From Aphelenchoides besseyi (Eukaryota > Nematoda > Chromadorea > Rhabditida > Aphelenchoididae), in the NCBI GenBank assembly GCA_024699855.1, contig JAMPIQ010000001.1, forward strand, positions 15,748,001-15,812,000: 64,000 bases of DNA, written 5' to 3'. Shown here piece after piece: positions 1 to 11,200 of this stretch. A program made the position numbers and the translations under genes. The notes beneath the pieces are model-generated. The model ran no database searches, was not told the DNA's origin, and saw only the letters and a list, made by a program, of their open reading frames with translations. Each line of letters starts with the position of its first letter. The stretch's first letter is position 1.

Positions 1-561
1 GCGCCATACGAACTGGGAATCACAGACGAATATTTTCTTCACCGAATCAAACGCTACCGAATCAATAGTCATATTTACGGAGGTTATCTCAACCAAATGA
101 ATAAACCTGGACGTGGTGCGACTGCTCCGAAGATCATTGAACGTGCGAACGACAACAACTTATTCATCGAATTTCTACGACGCTTGGATGATGCTCCGAT
201 CTCACAAGAGTTTCTTGACGCCTCCGATAACCCGTCTGCCCGCTGTACTGCCACCTTGTACACGGAATCGATTAAATGCCCGGAATCAGATTGCAACCAA
301 TTCTTCGCCAATTTGACCCAACTTGGTTTGCATTTGCGCACAAAGCGACATGGTTGGACAGTTGCTCGTATCAACGAAACCTACGCAACAAATACGCTGC
401 CCTGTAAACCAATTTTCAAGGAAGTTCATTGTCCCGGCGATCATTGTTCTCGCGTAGAGGTCTGCCATTTAGGATTATTCCCGCACCTTATCAGAAGTCA
501 TGGGTGGGATGAAGCAAAGTTAGCTCGACATTACCCAGAGGAATTAAAAAAAGGCAACTAA
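1..561 (+). CDS. Zinc-finger-like protein, 5' partial, unknown
   Basis: The frame is open from the first base of the window; the first internal ATG is at 97 and the stop is TAA at 559-561. Two Cys/His clusters are visible: CPESDC followed 12-17 residues later by HLRTKRH (about residues 53-76 from that ATG), and CPGDHC followed by HLIRSH (about 112-135). Each ends in HGW, so they look like a repeated C2H2-type finger. I do not recognise the family. Such N-terminal fingers occur in cellular proteins and in non-LTR retrotransposon ORFs, and an RTE-type reverse transcriptase fragment lies 1.2 kb downstream, but nothing ties the two together. The frame could continue by splicing into the acidic frame at 585. 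Confidence 0.45.
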   Translation, partial: APYELGITDEYFLHRIKRYRINSHIYGGYLNQMNKPGRGATAPKIIERANDNNLFIEFLRRLDDAPISQEFLDASDNPSARCTATLYTESIKCPESDCNQFFANLTQLGLHLRTKRHGWTVARINETYATNTLPCKPIFKEVHCPGDHCSRVEVCHLGLFPHLIRSHGWDEAKLARHYPEELKKGN

Positions 562-584
562 ATTTATAAATAATTTTCCCATTC

Positions 585-800
585 TTGTATTTAGTCAACG
601 TTCGGTCCAATTTTAAACCACACCAGCGCAACGAAGAAGAAGCACCTGAACATACCGTCGAAACCATTTCTGACGATGAAGAACCGCAAGATCCTTCCGA
701 TGGCAGCAACTCGACAATCCAAAGCACACTTCCAAAGCTGATGAAAGAAAAAGCACAGTGGTTTGAGGATGAAGAGCAATATCTTGTACGGATATCTAGA
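585..800 (+). CDS. Acidic exon-like frame, unknown
   Basis: An acidic frame preceded by TTGTATTTAG, a good splice acceptor. It contains EEEAPEHTVETISDDEEP and ends in a motif, QWFEDEEQYLVRI, resembling the start of a SANT/Myb helix. A similar pattern (QWSNEEELAFVNHVF) recurs in the gene starting at 1021, so the two may be diverged relatives or parts of one gene. No donor could be matched in phase. The DNA after 800 is GC-rich with a 7-bp-stem hairpin near 835-860 and does not look coding. Confidence 0.25.
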
Positions 801-1020
801 TCCGTAGGAAATTTGTTTAGAGGAGGCCCCGCCTACTCGAAGGGAAGCTTTCGAGTGGTCGTGTCCCGATCACTCCTCAATCCGCTCCTTCTTACAGCGA
901 GTCGGATTCCCACCCGCTTTAACTGTTGTTAAACTAGTAGCTACAATAAACCGCATAATTAGATCGTTCGATTTAATTTTTAAGTAAAGAAGTCATTAAC
1001 TTTACAATCTTATTTCCGAG

Positions 1021-2881
1021 ATGTTTAAACGACCATTTTTCTACATGGATGAAAGCAAAACAGAAAGAGACGCTTTGAAAGGCACACTGGAAGATCTGGC
1101 GACGTCAATCAATGTTATTTTTGGACGTGAAGGTTCCAACAAACTAACACGTAGGTGTTTAAACCATGATAACGCTTAATCAGCATTCAGACAATAAGTT
1201 AAGAGGAAAACGTCTTTCATTCAAATATGACCTGTTGCCCAGCCTTCCACGTGATTCCGATTATCCCAATCTCGACAAATTGTTGGTAATCTACCCGACG
1301 TTCCAATCTCAATTGTATGTTTATCTTTGATACGAAAAATTTTGTCCGATTTTAGCGATACGCAACCCGCAACGCTCGATAAACGAGATGAGCTCAACGT
1401 TCCCGGCGTTCCGAATGTCAAATCGTTAAAGCCACGAATCCAATGGTCAAATGAAGAAGAATTGGCGTTTGTTAACCATGTTTTTCGTCCCGCCCAAAGT
1501 TACCACAGTGCACCGAACAAAAAATTCGAAATTATTGCTTACATCTCATCTGTGGCTACATGAACAAGGAATTTTCACAAAAGAAGGATCCAAAATTCAA
1601 CGGTTTTTATCTTTCTTAAATTCTTTGCTAATCACATTTATTAGACTATGCATGCATAGAAAAATGTGGCTGTTTACGATGAATTGAAAGAGAACAACCG
1701 CCAATTCGCACCCGAAATTCTTCCAAAATTACTGACAACTTTTCCATCCCTTGCTGCCGATTTGTAAGTTTAATAGTTTTTATCGTTGTTTTATTCATGT
1801 TTTCAGTGAGACGACAAAAGACGTCAAAATTCGAGCTCAACTCTTCAACTCAGTTGTACTACCAGCGCTCAATTATGGATCTGAAGTTTGGACGATGCGG
1901 AAAACCGAACGTACCAAATTAACAACGATGCAAGGAGCAATGGAAAGAAGAATTCTTGGCATTCGACTACGCGATGAAGTCAGAAGTGTTGAAATCAGAG
2001 CACAAACAAAGTTTAAAGACGCCGTTCACGACGCATTAAAACGTAACTTTCGATGGGCCGGACATGTCGCAAGAAGAAACGACAACCGATGGTCAACAAG
2101 AACAACTTTCTGGTGGCCTTATAGTTGGACCAGACCAATTGGAAGACCACCTCACCGTTGGCGCCGAGACTTGAATCTGTTGGGAAACGGATGGCAACAA
2201 ATCGCTCAAAACCGAAGCGATTGGAAAAAAGCGGTCGAAGTATTCGCATCAACAAATTAACTATCTTTTACCATCTTTCATTTTATCTTGTTGTTGATTT
2301 GTTGATTGAACCGAATAAATCTTTGTAATCTTTGTTCAGTGAGACTCTGCCATCGATTTTGAAGGAAAAGGATCGAATAAAATTTGCACAGCGCAAGGGA
2401 ATTATTCCAACGATTCATTTCGGCGTGAATCTTAGATTCTTCCCATTTCCAACAACTAGAAACCGGAAGGCAACCAAACCCCAGGCAACATCGTCCACGG
2501 CGCCTAAAACGTCAAAACGTCTGCCGCTGCTCCAAACCCATCAACATCAAAACAAGGAAATTCGAAGGCACCCAAACCGATTTCTTCAAAACTGATCACC
2601 GTGGCTCCTAAAATACCAACGAATCAGACTTCAATCCTCAGTTTTCTCAAGCCATCAACGTCAGAACTAGTTCCATCAAAACAAACAGTTCCAATCGCAA
2701 TTGTTCCACCGGTCATCAACAACTCAAAAAACGAATCCGGACCGATCAAACGCCCAGCATCATCGGATAACACGGGTGCATTCGTCTCGATGTACTGTTT
2801 TTAAACTTCTGATTTGTAGACTTCGGTGAAGTAAAACGCCCGAAGGTTTTGGAGGGCGTTGAAAATGTCAACTTCGAGTGA
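1021..2881 (+). CDS. Unknown protein with PIP-box-like motif; intron holds a LINE
   Basis: Splicing by eye gives phase-consistent exons 1021-1150, 1191-1314, 1356-1551, 1660-1763 and 2340 onward, with further small introns near 2536 and 2769. The stop is TGA at 2879-2881. The N-terminus begins MFKRPFFYMDESK. The middle contains a SANT-like QWSNEEELAFVNHVF and the helix VYDELKENNRQFAPEIL. The C-terminal third is Ser/Thr/Pro/Lys-rich, with QTSILSFLKP, one residue short of a canonical PIP box (Q-x-x-I-x-x-F-F), which would suggest PCNA contact. I do not recognise the family. AATAAA signals at 3085 and 3111 fit its 3' end. A LINE fragment sits in the fourth intron and duplicates the splice acceptor. 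Exon 3's donor and the small 3' introns are the least certain parts. Confidence 0.5.
1802..2345. repeat. 11-bp target-site duplication flanking the LINE
   Basis: TTCAGTGAGAC occurs at 1802-1812 and again at 2335-2345, directly bordering the RTE fragment. The duplicated target contains the host gene's splice acceptor (TTCAG|TGAGAC), so both copies can act as acceptors. Without the insert the host intron would be 1764-1806 (43 nt), the usual size here. Confidence 0.85.
1813..2334 (+). mobile_element. 5'-truncated RTE-type non-LTR retrotransposon
   Basis: The frame from about 1810 to 2260 has the classic C-terminal end of RTE-like reverse transcriptases: KIRAQLFNSVVLPALNYGSEVW, then RRILGIRL, then the basic RWAGHVARR and IGRPPHRWRRDL tail. 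It is followed by a short 3' tail with AATAAATCTTTGTAATCTTTG, typical of RTE elements, which lack long poly(A). The endonuclease and the catalytic reverse transcriptase core are absent, so this is a dead 5'-truncated copy. It is flanked by an exact 11-bp duplication at 1802-1812 and 2335-2345. Confidence 0.85.
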
Positions 2882-3126
2882 TTCCAATTTTCCGGTAATT
2901 TCATCATCGAGTGATTCGTTTTCTTTGGCTTTATTACTGATACTCTCAAAAGTTTCAATTTTCATTTACTTTCCATCTACTCATTTACATCATTCGGTTC
3001 TCATGCATTCACTAGTTAAATGATGCTTCTCGGTCCTTTCTCATTAATCTCATTGTACTTTAAATACCGGGAATATTTTGTCAAATAAAGAGACCGAAAA
3101 TTATTTTGAATAAAGGTCTTCAGTTT

Positions 3127-4131
3127 TCAGCAAAAATAAAACAACTTACCAAAACAATCGTACCGGCGATTGCATTCGTAGCTTGACGGAATGCACTCGC
3201 CGGAATGACAGTGAAACTCGTTCTCAGAACATCCGTGCACTACCGATCGTTTCTGATTCTCTGAAACCAACTTGTAAGTGGAGATTGAAGCTCAATAGAA
3301 GAGGCGAAAAGCGTGGATTAAGGGACCCAAGTAATCAATTGAATGGTTGATTTAAAATACACTGAACACTTAGAGAAGAAACTCAAGTTTCCAATCGATT
3401 AGTTCACTTCAATCAAACTTACGACCCGCTCGACAACATTGATTGTCGACACAAGAAGTGCCGGTTGGACAAACTGCGTGTTCCCAACAGTAAGTGCTTC
3501 CATGTCTAAACATTGTTGTCGAATGGAAAGATCAGTTGGAGGACTTACAAGCTGAATTCTGGAATTGATCCATCGGCACAAAGTTGAGTTGGTCGAGAAG
3601 CATTGGCTGGAAATTTGTTTTCGTTAACCCCCGACTGTTTTTTTCGATGAACATGAAAGTTTAGAGAACCACAAGCCAACAAGCAAAAGCGCAAGCAAAT
3701 CGACCACCTACCTTGATGCTCAACGATTTCGAAGCCATCGGGACCGACAGTCAAACTGCCAGCCAAGCTTCCATTTCGAATCGCTTCTTCCAATTTCTCT
3801 TTAACTTTCGAAGTTGGATGAAGAAAAGTTAAATCGAAGATAACCATCGTGCCCACAACCGCTTCATAACTTCAAAAAAACGCACGATAAGAGTCAAGAA
3901 GATCACTCGAGTTTACCGAAATTGCAAAATTGTAACGTTGTGGAAATTCAAGTCGTTTTTGAACGTTTCGAACGCCGCTTCTCGCACTCGATCGGCTGTT
4001 TCTCGATATTCCAATTGGTTCGGACGGCGCAAAGACGACGAGAACGGAACGTCGGGAAGATTCAACGTTACACGATACAAACTCAACAATCCGGCCGTCA
4101 AAATGGTCGCAATCATTGCCGGTGGACCCAT
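3127..4131 (-). CDS. Membrane/secreted protein with SEA and LDLa domains
   Basis: The start ATG is at 4131, with an in-frame TGA just upstream. The N-terminus has a short hydrophobic stretch (MIATILTAGLLSLY), a weak signal peptide or anchor. A SEA domain follows (VTLNLPDVPFSSSLRRP to VGPDGFEIVEHQ) across an intron at about 3916-3869. Then a six-cysteine module (CADGSIPEF, CWEHAVCPTGTSC, CCRAG) and an LDL-receptor class A repeat (CSENEFHCHSGECIPSSYEC). SEA domains sit next to membranes on extracellular proteins, and LDLa repeats bind ligands through a calcium site. Oddly, the LDLa repeat runs into CFGKLFYFC and a stop, losing the acidic DGSDE calcium-binding end. If a donor (GTAAGT) is used there instead, I find no following exon. 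It may join the mucin-like gene at 5612-6564 as one transcript, but no phase-compatible splice was found. Confidence 0.65.
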
Positions 4132-5611
4132 GATATTTGGTGTTCAAAAGGAGGTAGTTAGTCGAAAGAGAAGACCCAAATTCTAAGCGTTTCGAATCAG
4201 TGATCGAAATAACACGCAGGAAAAGCTGTTAACGAAATCAAATGACAAACAAGCGAAGACCCTTTTGAATTGCAGTAAACTCTTCTGACAATGAAACGAA
4301 GATGTGAAATCAAACAGAAGCTGTCCGACGATCAACTGACATTTCGGAGTTTGGACAAAAGACTCAACGGGCTGTTCGCAGATGAATAACCGAAAGAACC
4401 GTTCGATTGATGGGAATTAAAGGTGTCAATTGAAACGACAGAAATTTTCACATCGAAGAAATTTTTAAGGATTGGTAGAGTACCGCAGTCCGCTAATGCC
4501 ATGAACAAATCGATCATCAACCAAAAACATTTAAATGGACGACGCACACGTGATCATAAAATATCCGTGCGAATTGCTCGTAAAATCAACACCTGGCCGT
4601 CCACCGATAGACACAACGTCGTAGTGAATAAGGGAGTCCAAGTCGTCCGGGAAAGCGAAGATGAGAAGTCGAAAGGAACTGCGCGATCAGCATTCGATCT
4701 CGATCTTCCGTTCAATTGTGTGATTAATTTTGTCAATTATCAGAAGCCCTGGAACACGCAAAATCGAGATGTTTCGCTCATTTTAAACCAATGAAAAGCA
4801 CCGTAGAAGTGGGTGGCCATTCAAAAGTGACAATCAGAAGTTTGAGAGTAGAAATTGTAATCGACATTTGAATTCAAATGGCTACCGTTTGAAAGTCGCA
4901 AAGGTCGGACAGAATTTCCGCGGCGTTGCAGAATCGTAAAATTTAATTCCGAAACAACAGATCGCTTGGCAACAAGACTCGTAAGACACGCAAATTTCCT
5001 TTCAATGACCAATGAATTTGCGTAAATCGAAGGTAAGTGGGCAGTCGAAAGGAGAGGGAGACGACCTGTTGCCATACGGTTATTGGCGCCCACTTGTTAG
5101 CTTTCGGAAACTCAAACATTACAAGATTTGACAACAAGTAGCGACTGAAAGACAAGTGGATCAACTCAAAGGTCAGAATTTTCGTGAAACACAAGAGTCG
5201 GTTTGAGAATTTTGAAACACTTAAGATAACGTTCAACGGATTGAGAGAAACGTTTTCCTTGATTTTTGATTACAAGGACGAGTAGCCAAACAAAAATCGC
5301 CGCTTATCCACGATCAAACGGTAAACATCAGCGCTGAGATCAAACAAAAAACCATGTGGTCATGCCCACTGGACTATCATAAGCCCGGTGGCCACTTAAA
5401 ACGTCGGATGGGAACTTTTAAACCAAACAGTCTGCAGACAGCAACGCGATCTGCTCGGTTGTAAGACACCAAATTTGATGATCGGAATTCACCGAAAAGT
5501 CGGCAATTCGATCCGCGCCATCCGTCTTGACAGATTAGAACGGACAGTTCGAAACCCACAGACCGAAAAGCTAGCAAAGCATAAGCTCAATGAGTCTTTA
5601 AACTCTCATGT
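4132..5611. other. 1.5 kb without recognisable gene
   Basis: This lies between the SEA/LDLa gene and the mucin-like gene. It contains a 123-codon + strand frame (4423-4794) with no family features. It is probably promoter sequence of the SEA gene, or a long intron joining the two neighbours. No RNA gene or repeat was seen. Confidence 0.4.
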
Positions 5612-6564
5612 TCATTGCCAATTTTGTACGAACTCACAGTTATAACGACGAGTGGGGTGCGGTTGTGAAGTCGTTGGTTCGGTTGGTTTTTGCGTCTCGA
5701 TTTGATTCAAACGAGAATCCACATGTGTGAAGTAAATGTTTTCTTAAAGAATAGTATTGACAAATAAAACACCAGTTGAACTCACCTTCTGGTAACTCTT
5801 GACCCGATTCTTCGGCCAATGACTCAGTCGGCAGGTCACCAACGTCTTGTGACTCATCTGTTGGTCCGGGAGTTTGGAGTTCTATAGACTGGGTTGTTGC
5901 TTCTGCAATTGTAGGTTGCACTTCGGGTATCAACTCTTCGTGATCTCCAGTTGTTTCAACGAAAGGCCCAATCGTCTCAATGGATTTTTCAGTTGTTTGA
6001 ATGGGTATCTGAGACGTTTCCAGGGGCATTTCAGTCGTTTCAACCGTCTTTTCGGTAGTTGTTTCTGACGTTTCAACGGGCAAAGTTGTTTGAATTAATT
6101 CTTCTTCATTCAATGTTGACTCTGTGGTTGTTTCCAACTGAGGAGTTGAATTTACGGACAGCTGAGTTGTTTCTTCCACTTCTTTTGGCTCTTCCGTTGT
6201 TTCAACTGATAACTCGGGCGTTGTCCCTTCTTGTATTTCATCTGTGACTATCTCATTAGTCGTTTGAACTTCGAGTGGGGTTTCAGATGCTTCAATTACT
6301 GATTCGGTAGCTGATACAATGATTGCAGTTGTACTTTCGGCTTCTTCTTCCACTGGAACATTTATGTCCAAAGCACCAAATTTGCGACGTTGCGATCGAG
6401 CTACTGATGGCTTTTGTGTGGTTGCTAAACATCGAAAATCAGTTTTAAGATTCATTTTCAAGCTTACGAGTTTCGTCATCATTACCGAATAGCCACCAAC
6501 CGTTGGCGAATCCACTGATTAGCAACAACAACAAAAGCGTCGGGCCTATTCGCCATAGGCGCAT
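5612..6564 (-). CDS. Secreted mucin-like Thr/Glu-rich protein
   Basis: ATG at 6564 gives MRLWRIG followed by a leucine-rich core (TLLLLLLISGFANG), a clear signal peptide. An upstream in-frame ATG exists at 6588, but a TTTCAG acceptor lies between the two. Introns are at about 6471-6425 and 5783-5740. The mature part has a dibasic patch (RSQRRKF) and then about 190 residues dominated by TTE, ETT and PVETS-type runs, suited to O-glycosylation. It ends ETQKPTEPTTSQPHP, RRYNCEFVQNWQ and a stop. A GTGAGT donor overlaps the last codons, so the transcript may continue, perhaps to the SEA domain 1.5 kb downstream. A mucin stalk followed by SEA and LDLa would be a natural architecture, but no matching acceptor was found. 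Confidence 0.65.
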
Positions 6565-8209
6565 AATCTCGACTGAAATTTCATTCATAGTAAACGAAAA
6601 CACGAGAATAAACAGTCAAAGAAAGGTTGTAAACAAATTCTCGCGAAACAGTCGAAGAGATGGTCTTCAGAAGAAACGACTCGAACATCAACCGTCCAAT
6701 TGGCAGGAAGTTGAGTGGACTGGAAAGTTGAGAATAGAAAGCGGGAATCATTTTTGGCTGCCGATCATAATTTCCGACCGTGAGCGTATAATTCGTTCGA
6801 GAAGTTTGGGGGGTTGCGATTTTCGTGCGCATTAATCACTTGGGGAGGCGCCCTGATGATCAAACCCAACGGTTTCGCCGCAAAAAATTCGCGCGCTTAA
6901 AGGGCGTCCGGTGGAGAGCAAAAAGGCTGATTACCGGAAACGAGATCGACTGTGGGATCGCGGCTAATTGCCGGTTCAGATAGCGGGGACGGCAGGTGCC
7001 AAGCGAAGTTCGTGGGACATTTCCCGGGGCAACCAAGCAGTCAAATTGGATTGTGGAATCAGACCGGAAATAACCCTGCCAATCAAAACGTTTCTTGACC
7101 GTGACTCTACGGCTCATAAAAATTGAAATGCGAGTTTCGTGCCGTTGACCTTCCGCTCATTAGTCAAAAACAAAAACGCTTTTGAATCGACGTTTACAGT
7201 AAAAAGCGGAATGCGAGTTTTGGTCCTCGAATGTTGCTGGAAAGTTTGCAGCGAAAATCGCCGACTCATCAGCCGATTCACTGGCCATAAACGGCGAGTG
7301 ACCGCCGGGTTATGCATAACGGGAATCAGTTTGATTGACAAGTCGAAATGCATGCAAAGTTCGTGAATTGCCATCCCGCCGAAAGTCGTTAGAAAAAAAA
7401 CGGGAATCCGCGGTTTACAAGTTTGAACGTCCGAATGCCACCTACTGGTCAGCAGAATGTAAGCCGGTGGTTTCAACTGATTACTCATTAGATCAAATTC
7501 GATTCCAAAGCGTGAGCTTTTGATGCTACAAGATCGAGGTGGAAGACAAAGAGAAGCAAAGTTTTTGAAGAATCAAATGAGCAGTTTAGATGGAAATGAA
7601 ATTCCCGGATGATGATCTCTTACTTTGAGGTGATCTTCAAAAACGGTATCTACACTTTCGAAACAAAGAATCGACTGTCAGATCGATTTAACGTTCGCTC
7701 TATAAGCCCGAAATAATTGGCAAACAGAAACTCCCAATCGATGGGGATTAAAATCGACTTCGGATCGAGACGTGAAATGAAGTCGAATCAAAAGTAGTGG
7801 ACGGAAAGTTGCGGATATTTGCATAACCGGCGGCTGAGCGCGCGAACAAGATTGATGAGTCCAAATCGGAGACATCGGAAGGAATTCGTGGAATTCGGAA
7901 AACGACTTTATTGCCGCCAACACTCGAATTGGACACCATTCTAATCGAATGTCGCAAGTTCAATTGCCGCAAACCAAACGTTTCCCGTTGGAGTCGTAGA
8001 AGACGTTTGTGATGTTGCAAAGTGCCAAAAAGCCAAAGCAAACCGATTTGATGGTGCGATAAGTCGAGAGGCTCGACCTTTTGCGTTTTTGACGACCTTC
8101 GCATTTTGACGCCTCAATTAAAGCCCACTGATCAATCAAATTGCTTACGAAATGACAAACAGAAAGTTAAAATCGATTTATTCAAACACTGGAAATGAAA
8201 ATTGAGAGA
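6565..8209. other. Intergenic region between mucin-like gene and polyhomeotic homologue
   Basis: No supported gene. Several 80-120-codon frames on the minus strand (7114-7488, 7748-8104) lack domain signatures, splice context or compositional bias. Presumably it holds the promoter of the mucin-like gene and the 3' UTR of the Polycomb gene (AATAAA on the minus strand, read as TTTATT at 8177). Confidence 0.4.
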
Positions 8210-11200
8210 TTACCGAGTCGCTTCGTTCTTCTTCAATTCGTTCAGATCGCGGACAATTTTGATCATTGGACCCAACTTCAAACCCAACTCGGACTTCAAT
8301 TGACTTTCGTCTAGGAACAACAAGGCGGCACCGTCGATCTCCTGCTCCAAAAACTTCTGCCCGACTTCGGTCGAGCCACTGACCAATTCGGCCCATCGTG
8401 CTGTTTGTGATGCCTAAAGAATTCGAAGCGGTCAAATACTCGGTTGTTTTGCTCACCGTCCAATTTTGAATTCCAATCGATCGCAACGAATCCAATTCAC
8501 CGGCCGAGCTATTGAGCGGCTGAGGAGTGGGGATTTTAGGTGACTTTTTGATTGTTGATTCAGTGGAATTCGTCAGATGCTGCGTCATTAGCTCCATTCG
8601 TTGTCGTTTTTTGAACGTCATCTGACAGTTCTGAAATTGCGATTAATCCTGAGAAAAAGTAGTAGGTCGTTTACTTTGTCGCAATACTGAGGGAACGAAG
8701 GATTCGTTGGAGACTTGCCGCAGATTATACAGTGGTTATTAAGCATTCTGGAGTTATCGTCTTCCTCCTGTTTGTAATCATCTTCTGACTCCAATCCACC
8801 ATCCAACATTTTCGAATACGCAACGTTCGATTGTGCAAAACGTCGTGGACGACCGGAAGACGAGAGCACCGAATTCTGACGTCGACGGTCGGCTCGCTGT
8901 GATGTTTCAGAAGCACGAGAAGTTCGACCATCATCTGCAGAAGAATGAGAAGGTAGTGACAAGGTACTTACCGTTTCCAACATGAGATTGAATTCGTTCG
9001 CGAGATGTCAAAACATTTTCGGTAAAAAGTTGAGGATTCGTGGTCTGAAAGATGGGAATCAGTTTGTTGTGCCAACGAACAAACGGTCGCCGTTTTGTAT
9101 GAACTTACGACGCTCACCTGAAACGGTGTTTTTCCCGGCCCAAAATCCATGTTCAGAAGGCCCTCGACTTCGCGGTTTTTTCGCGTTTTTCCGCTCACGT
9201 TCTCCGTTGGCGTGGATCCGGCCGATTTGACGCGTTTACTCGACGCGGCATCATCGGTAGAAGAGAAACGATGCGGTGTTTCGGTTTCGGGCTTCGTCGG
9301 ACGGTTACGTTTCCGATGCGAGCCACCAGTTACCGGTTCGGATGACGACGTGGTGACTGGCGGTTTGGTGATGGCGGGCGAACGACCAACAAGTGATTTC
9401 GAATCTCGTTTCGGCGATGGTGGTGCTTCTTTCTTCGGCTCCGGCTGATAATTGGCGGGACGAATGACCGGTGGTGTTTGTTGTTGAACGTAAATCGCGC
9501 GGTTTTGTTTCGCCGTTCCGTTCGACGTCGTGGAACCGTTCTTCGGCGTCGAGACCCACTTGACCTGATGCTGCGCAATCTGTCGAATTGCCGACTCGTC
9601 CACGGGGATGGAGAACGGCGGTTGGGCCAATTTGCGTTGTTTTGTTGGTGGCGATGATAGTGAGCTGATATCCTCCTGAAAAAAGAAGTTCATCGAAGTC
9701 GAAATGCGCGGAAATTTACCTCAACAACTTGGCCGTCAACGTAATGCTTCAAGATTTGCGGTGTGGATCCGTTGCGTTGATGATGAACGTGAGCGGCGTC
9801 GGCGAACGCGATTTTCGTTTTCTGTGCCGTCGAGTTTCTTTGGTCGGCTGAAAAAAAGGAAAGTTTTTGTCCCGAAAAAACGCGCAAAGCGGCGGGAATT
9901 CGAAAGGTCACGAGAAGCGAAAAAAGCGTCCGTTTTCTCTTTCGCGGACGTGGACAAAAAAGCACCGCGTTTCAGCCGATCGAAAGATAAAACGACGGAA
10001 ATTGCGCTTCGAACCCAGTGGTTTTTTCCCGTTCGACTTACGATTCCGCTCGTTTCCGTCGTCCTCGCGGTCGATCTGCGGCGGCTGATCGTCTTCGGCG
10101 GATTCCATCGCCTCGTCGGTGGACCCGTTCAGTTTGACCTGCGGATCGGCAGGCGGTGCCTCGGGAGTCAGTTTCGGAAGTTTCTTCTGTGGTTTGGCGG
10201 TCGAAGTCGATGGATTGGGCGAGAGTGTGGGTGGAGGTGGACAATCGGAAGCTGAGGGTCCTTTCGACCAGGCGGCGATTTGCATCAGCTGTTGCGTACC
10301 ATCGGCGTTTCGAGCCAGAAAAAGATGTTGATGTGGAGGATTACACGGGATCAGAAAGCGTTGTGGAAATTCTCCGTTGGGCAACGAGCTGGAAGTTGAA
10401 GAAGCGACGGACGTCGAAACGATTGGTGGTTTTATGAAGTACGGATTCGAATTCTGCGTTTTCCAATTGGCATTTCCATTCGAATCTGAAATTTGCGGTT
10501 AGTTGAAACGAACAATCGAACATACACATGATAGGAACTAAGTTTTGAGGTATGGGCTCACTCGTCTTGGGTTTGGATTGAACCGTAACTGTGGAGGTTG
10601 AAGGCAGTTGGTGCTGTTGAGAAACTATGATTGGAGTCGACTGTTGACTCGATGTTGGATTCTGGACGAAGAAAAAGCTTCCACCACCCGGAGGTTGGTA
10701 GCGAATGGCCGTCGAAACACCCGTATTATTAGCGGAACGTATCATAGGATATGTGTAGAAGGTGTTGCCGTTCTGATTGAAAGCCTGTTGAAACATTGGT
10801 GGGGTGAACGACGAAGTCAACGCAATCGGCTGCAATAAAGTTGGTTAGTTGTGGTCCGAATCAACAACTGTTCTTTGGCATTTCGAGAAATGAACATTTG
10901 AGCATTAGGATACTAGTTTTCCTTTCGAACAATTAGTTTGTGTCGGGGCATTTTTGATTAAGTGAAACTCATTCGATCCAATAATCCCGAGTTCATCTAC
11001 AACTTACGTTTTCCGTCTTTTTTGTTGTCTTCTTCGATTTCGGACGTGGTTTCTTCTGCGTTGAAGTGACCGGAGCGCCCGAAGTCGTGGACGTTGAGCT
11101 CGTGGGCGTTGAGCTTGTGGGCGCGGAACTCATGGGCAAACTAGTGGCTTTCGACTGCGCAGTTTCGACGGCGTGAAGAATTTGCTGCGGTTTTGATGGC

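Noticed and set aside
4423..4794. 123-codon plus-strand ORF
   Set aside because: No domain, no splice context, mixed composition, and it lies in a region better explained as promoter or intron.
7114..7488. 124-codon minus-strand ORF
   Set aside because: Has an ATG but no recognisable motif, no flanking splice sites and no polyadenylation signal. Judged chance.
7748..8104. 118-codon minus-strand ORF next to the PHC gene
   Set aside because: Downstream of the PHC stop, low-information sequence, no domain. Probably in untranslated or intergenic DNA.
8178..8454. Read-through frame after the penultimate PHC exon
   Set aside because: The frame reads through the intron 8454-8415; splicing there gives a clean SAM domain instead.
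9149..10437. Several long plus-strand ORFs over the PHC gene
   Set aside because: Antisense shadows of the GC-rich minus-strand exons, whose spliced product has three recognisable PHC modules.
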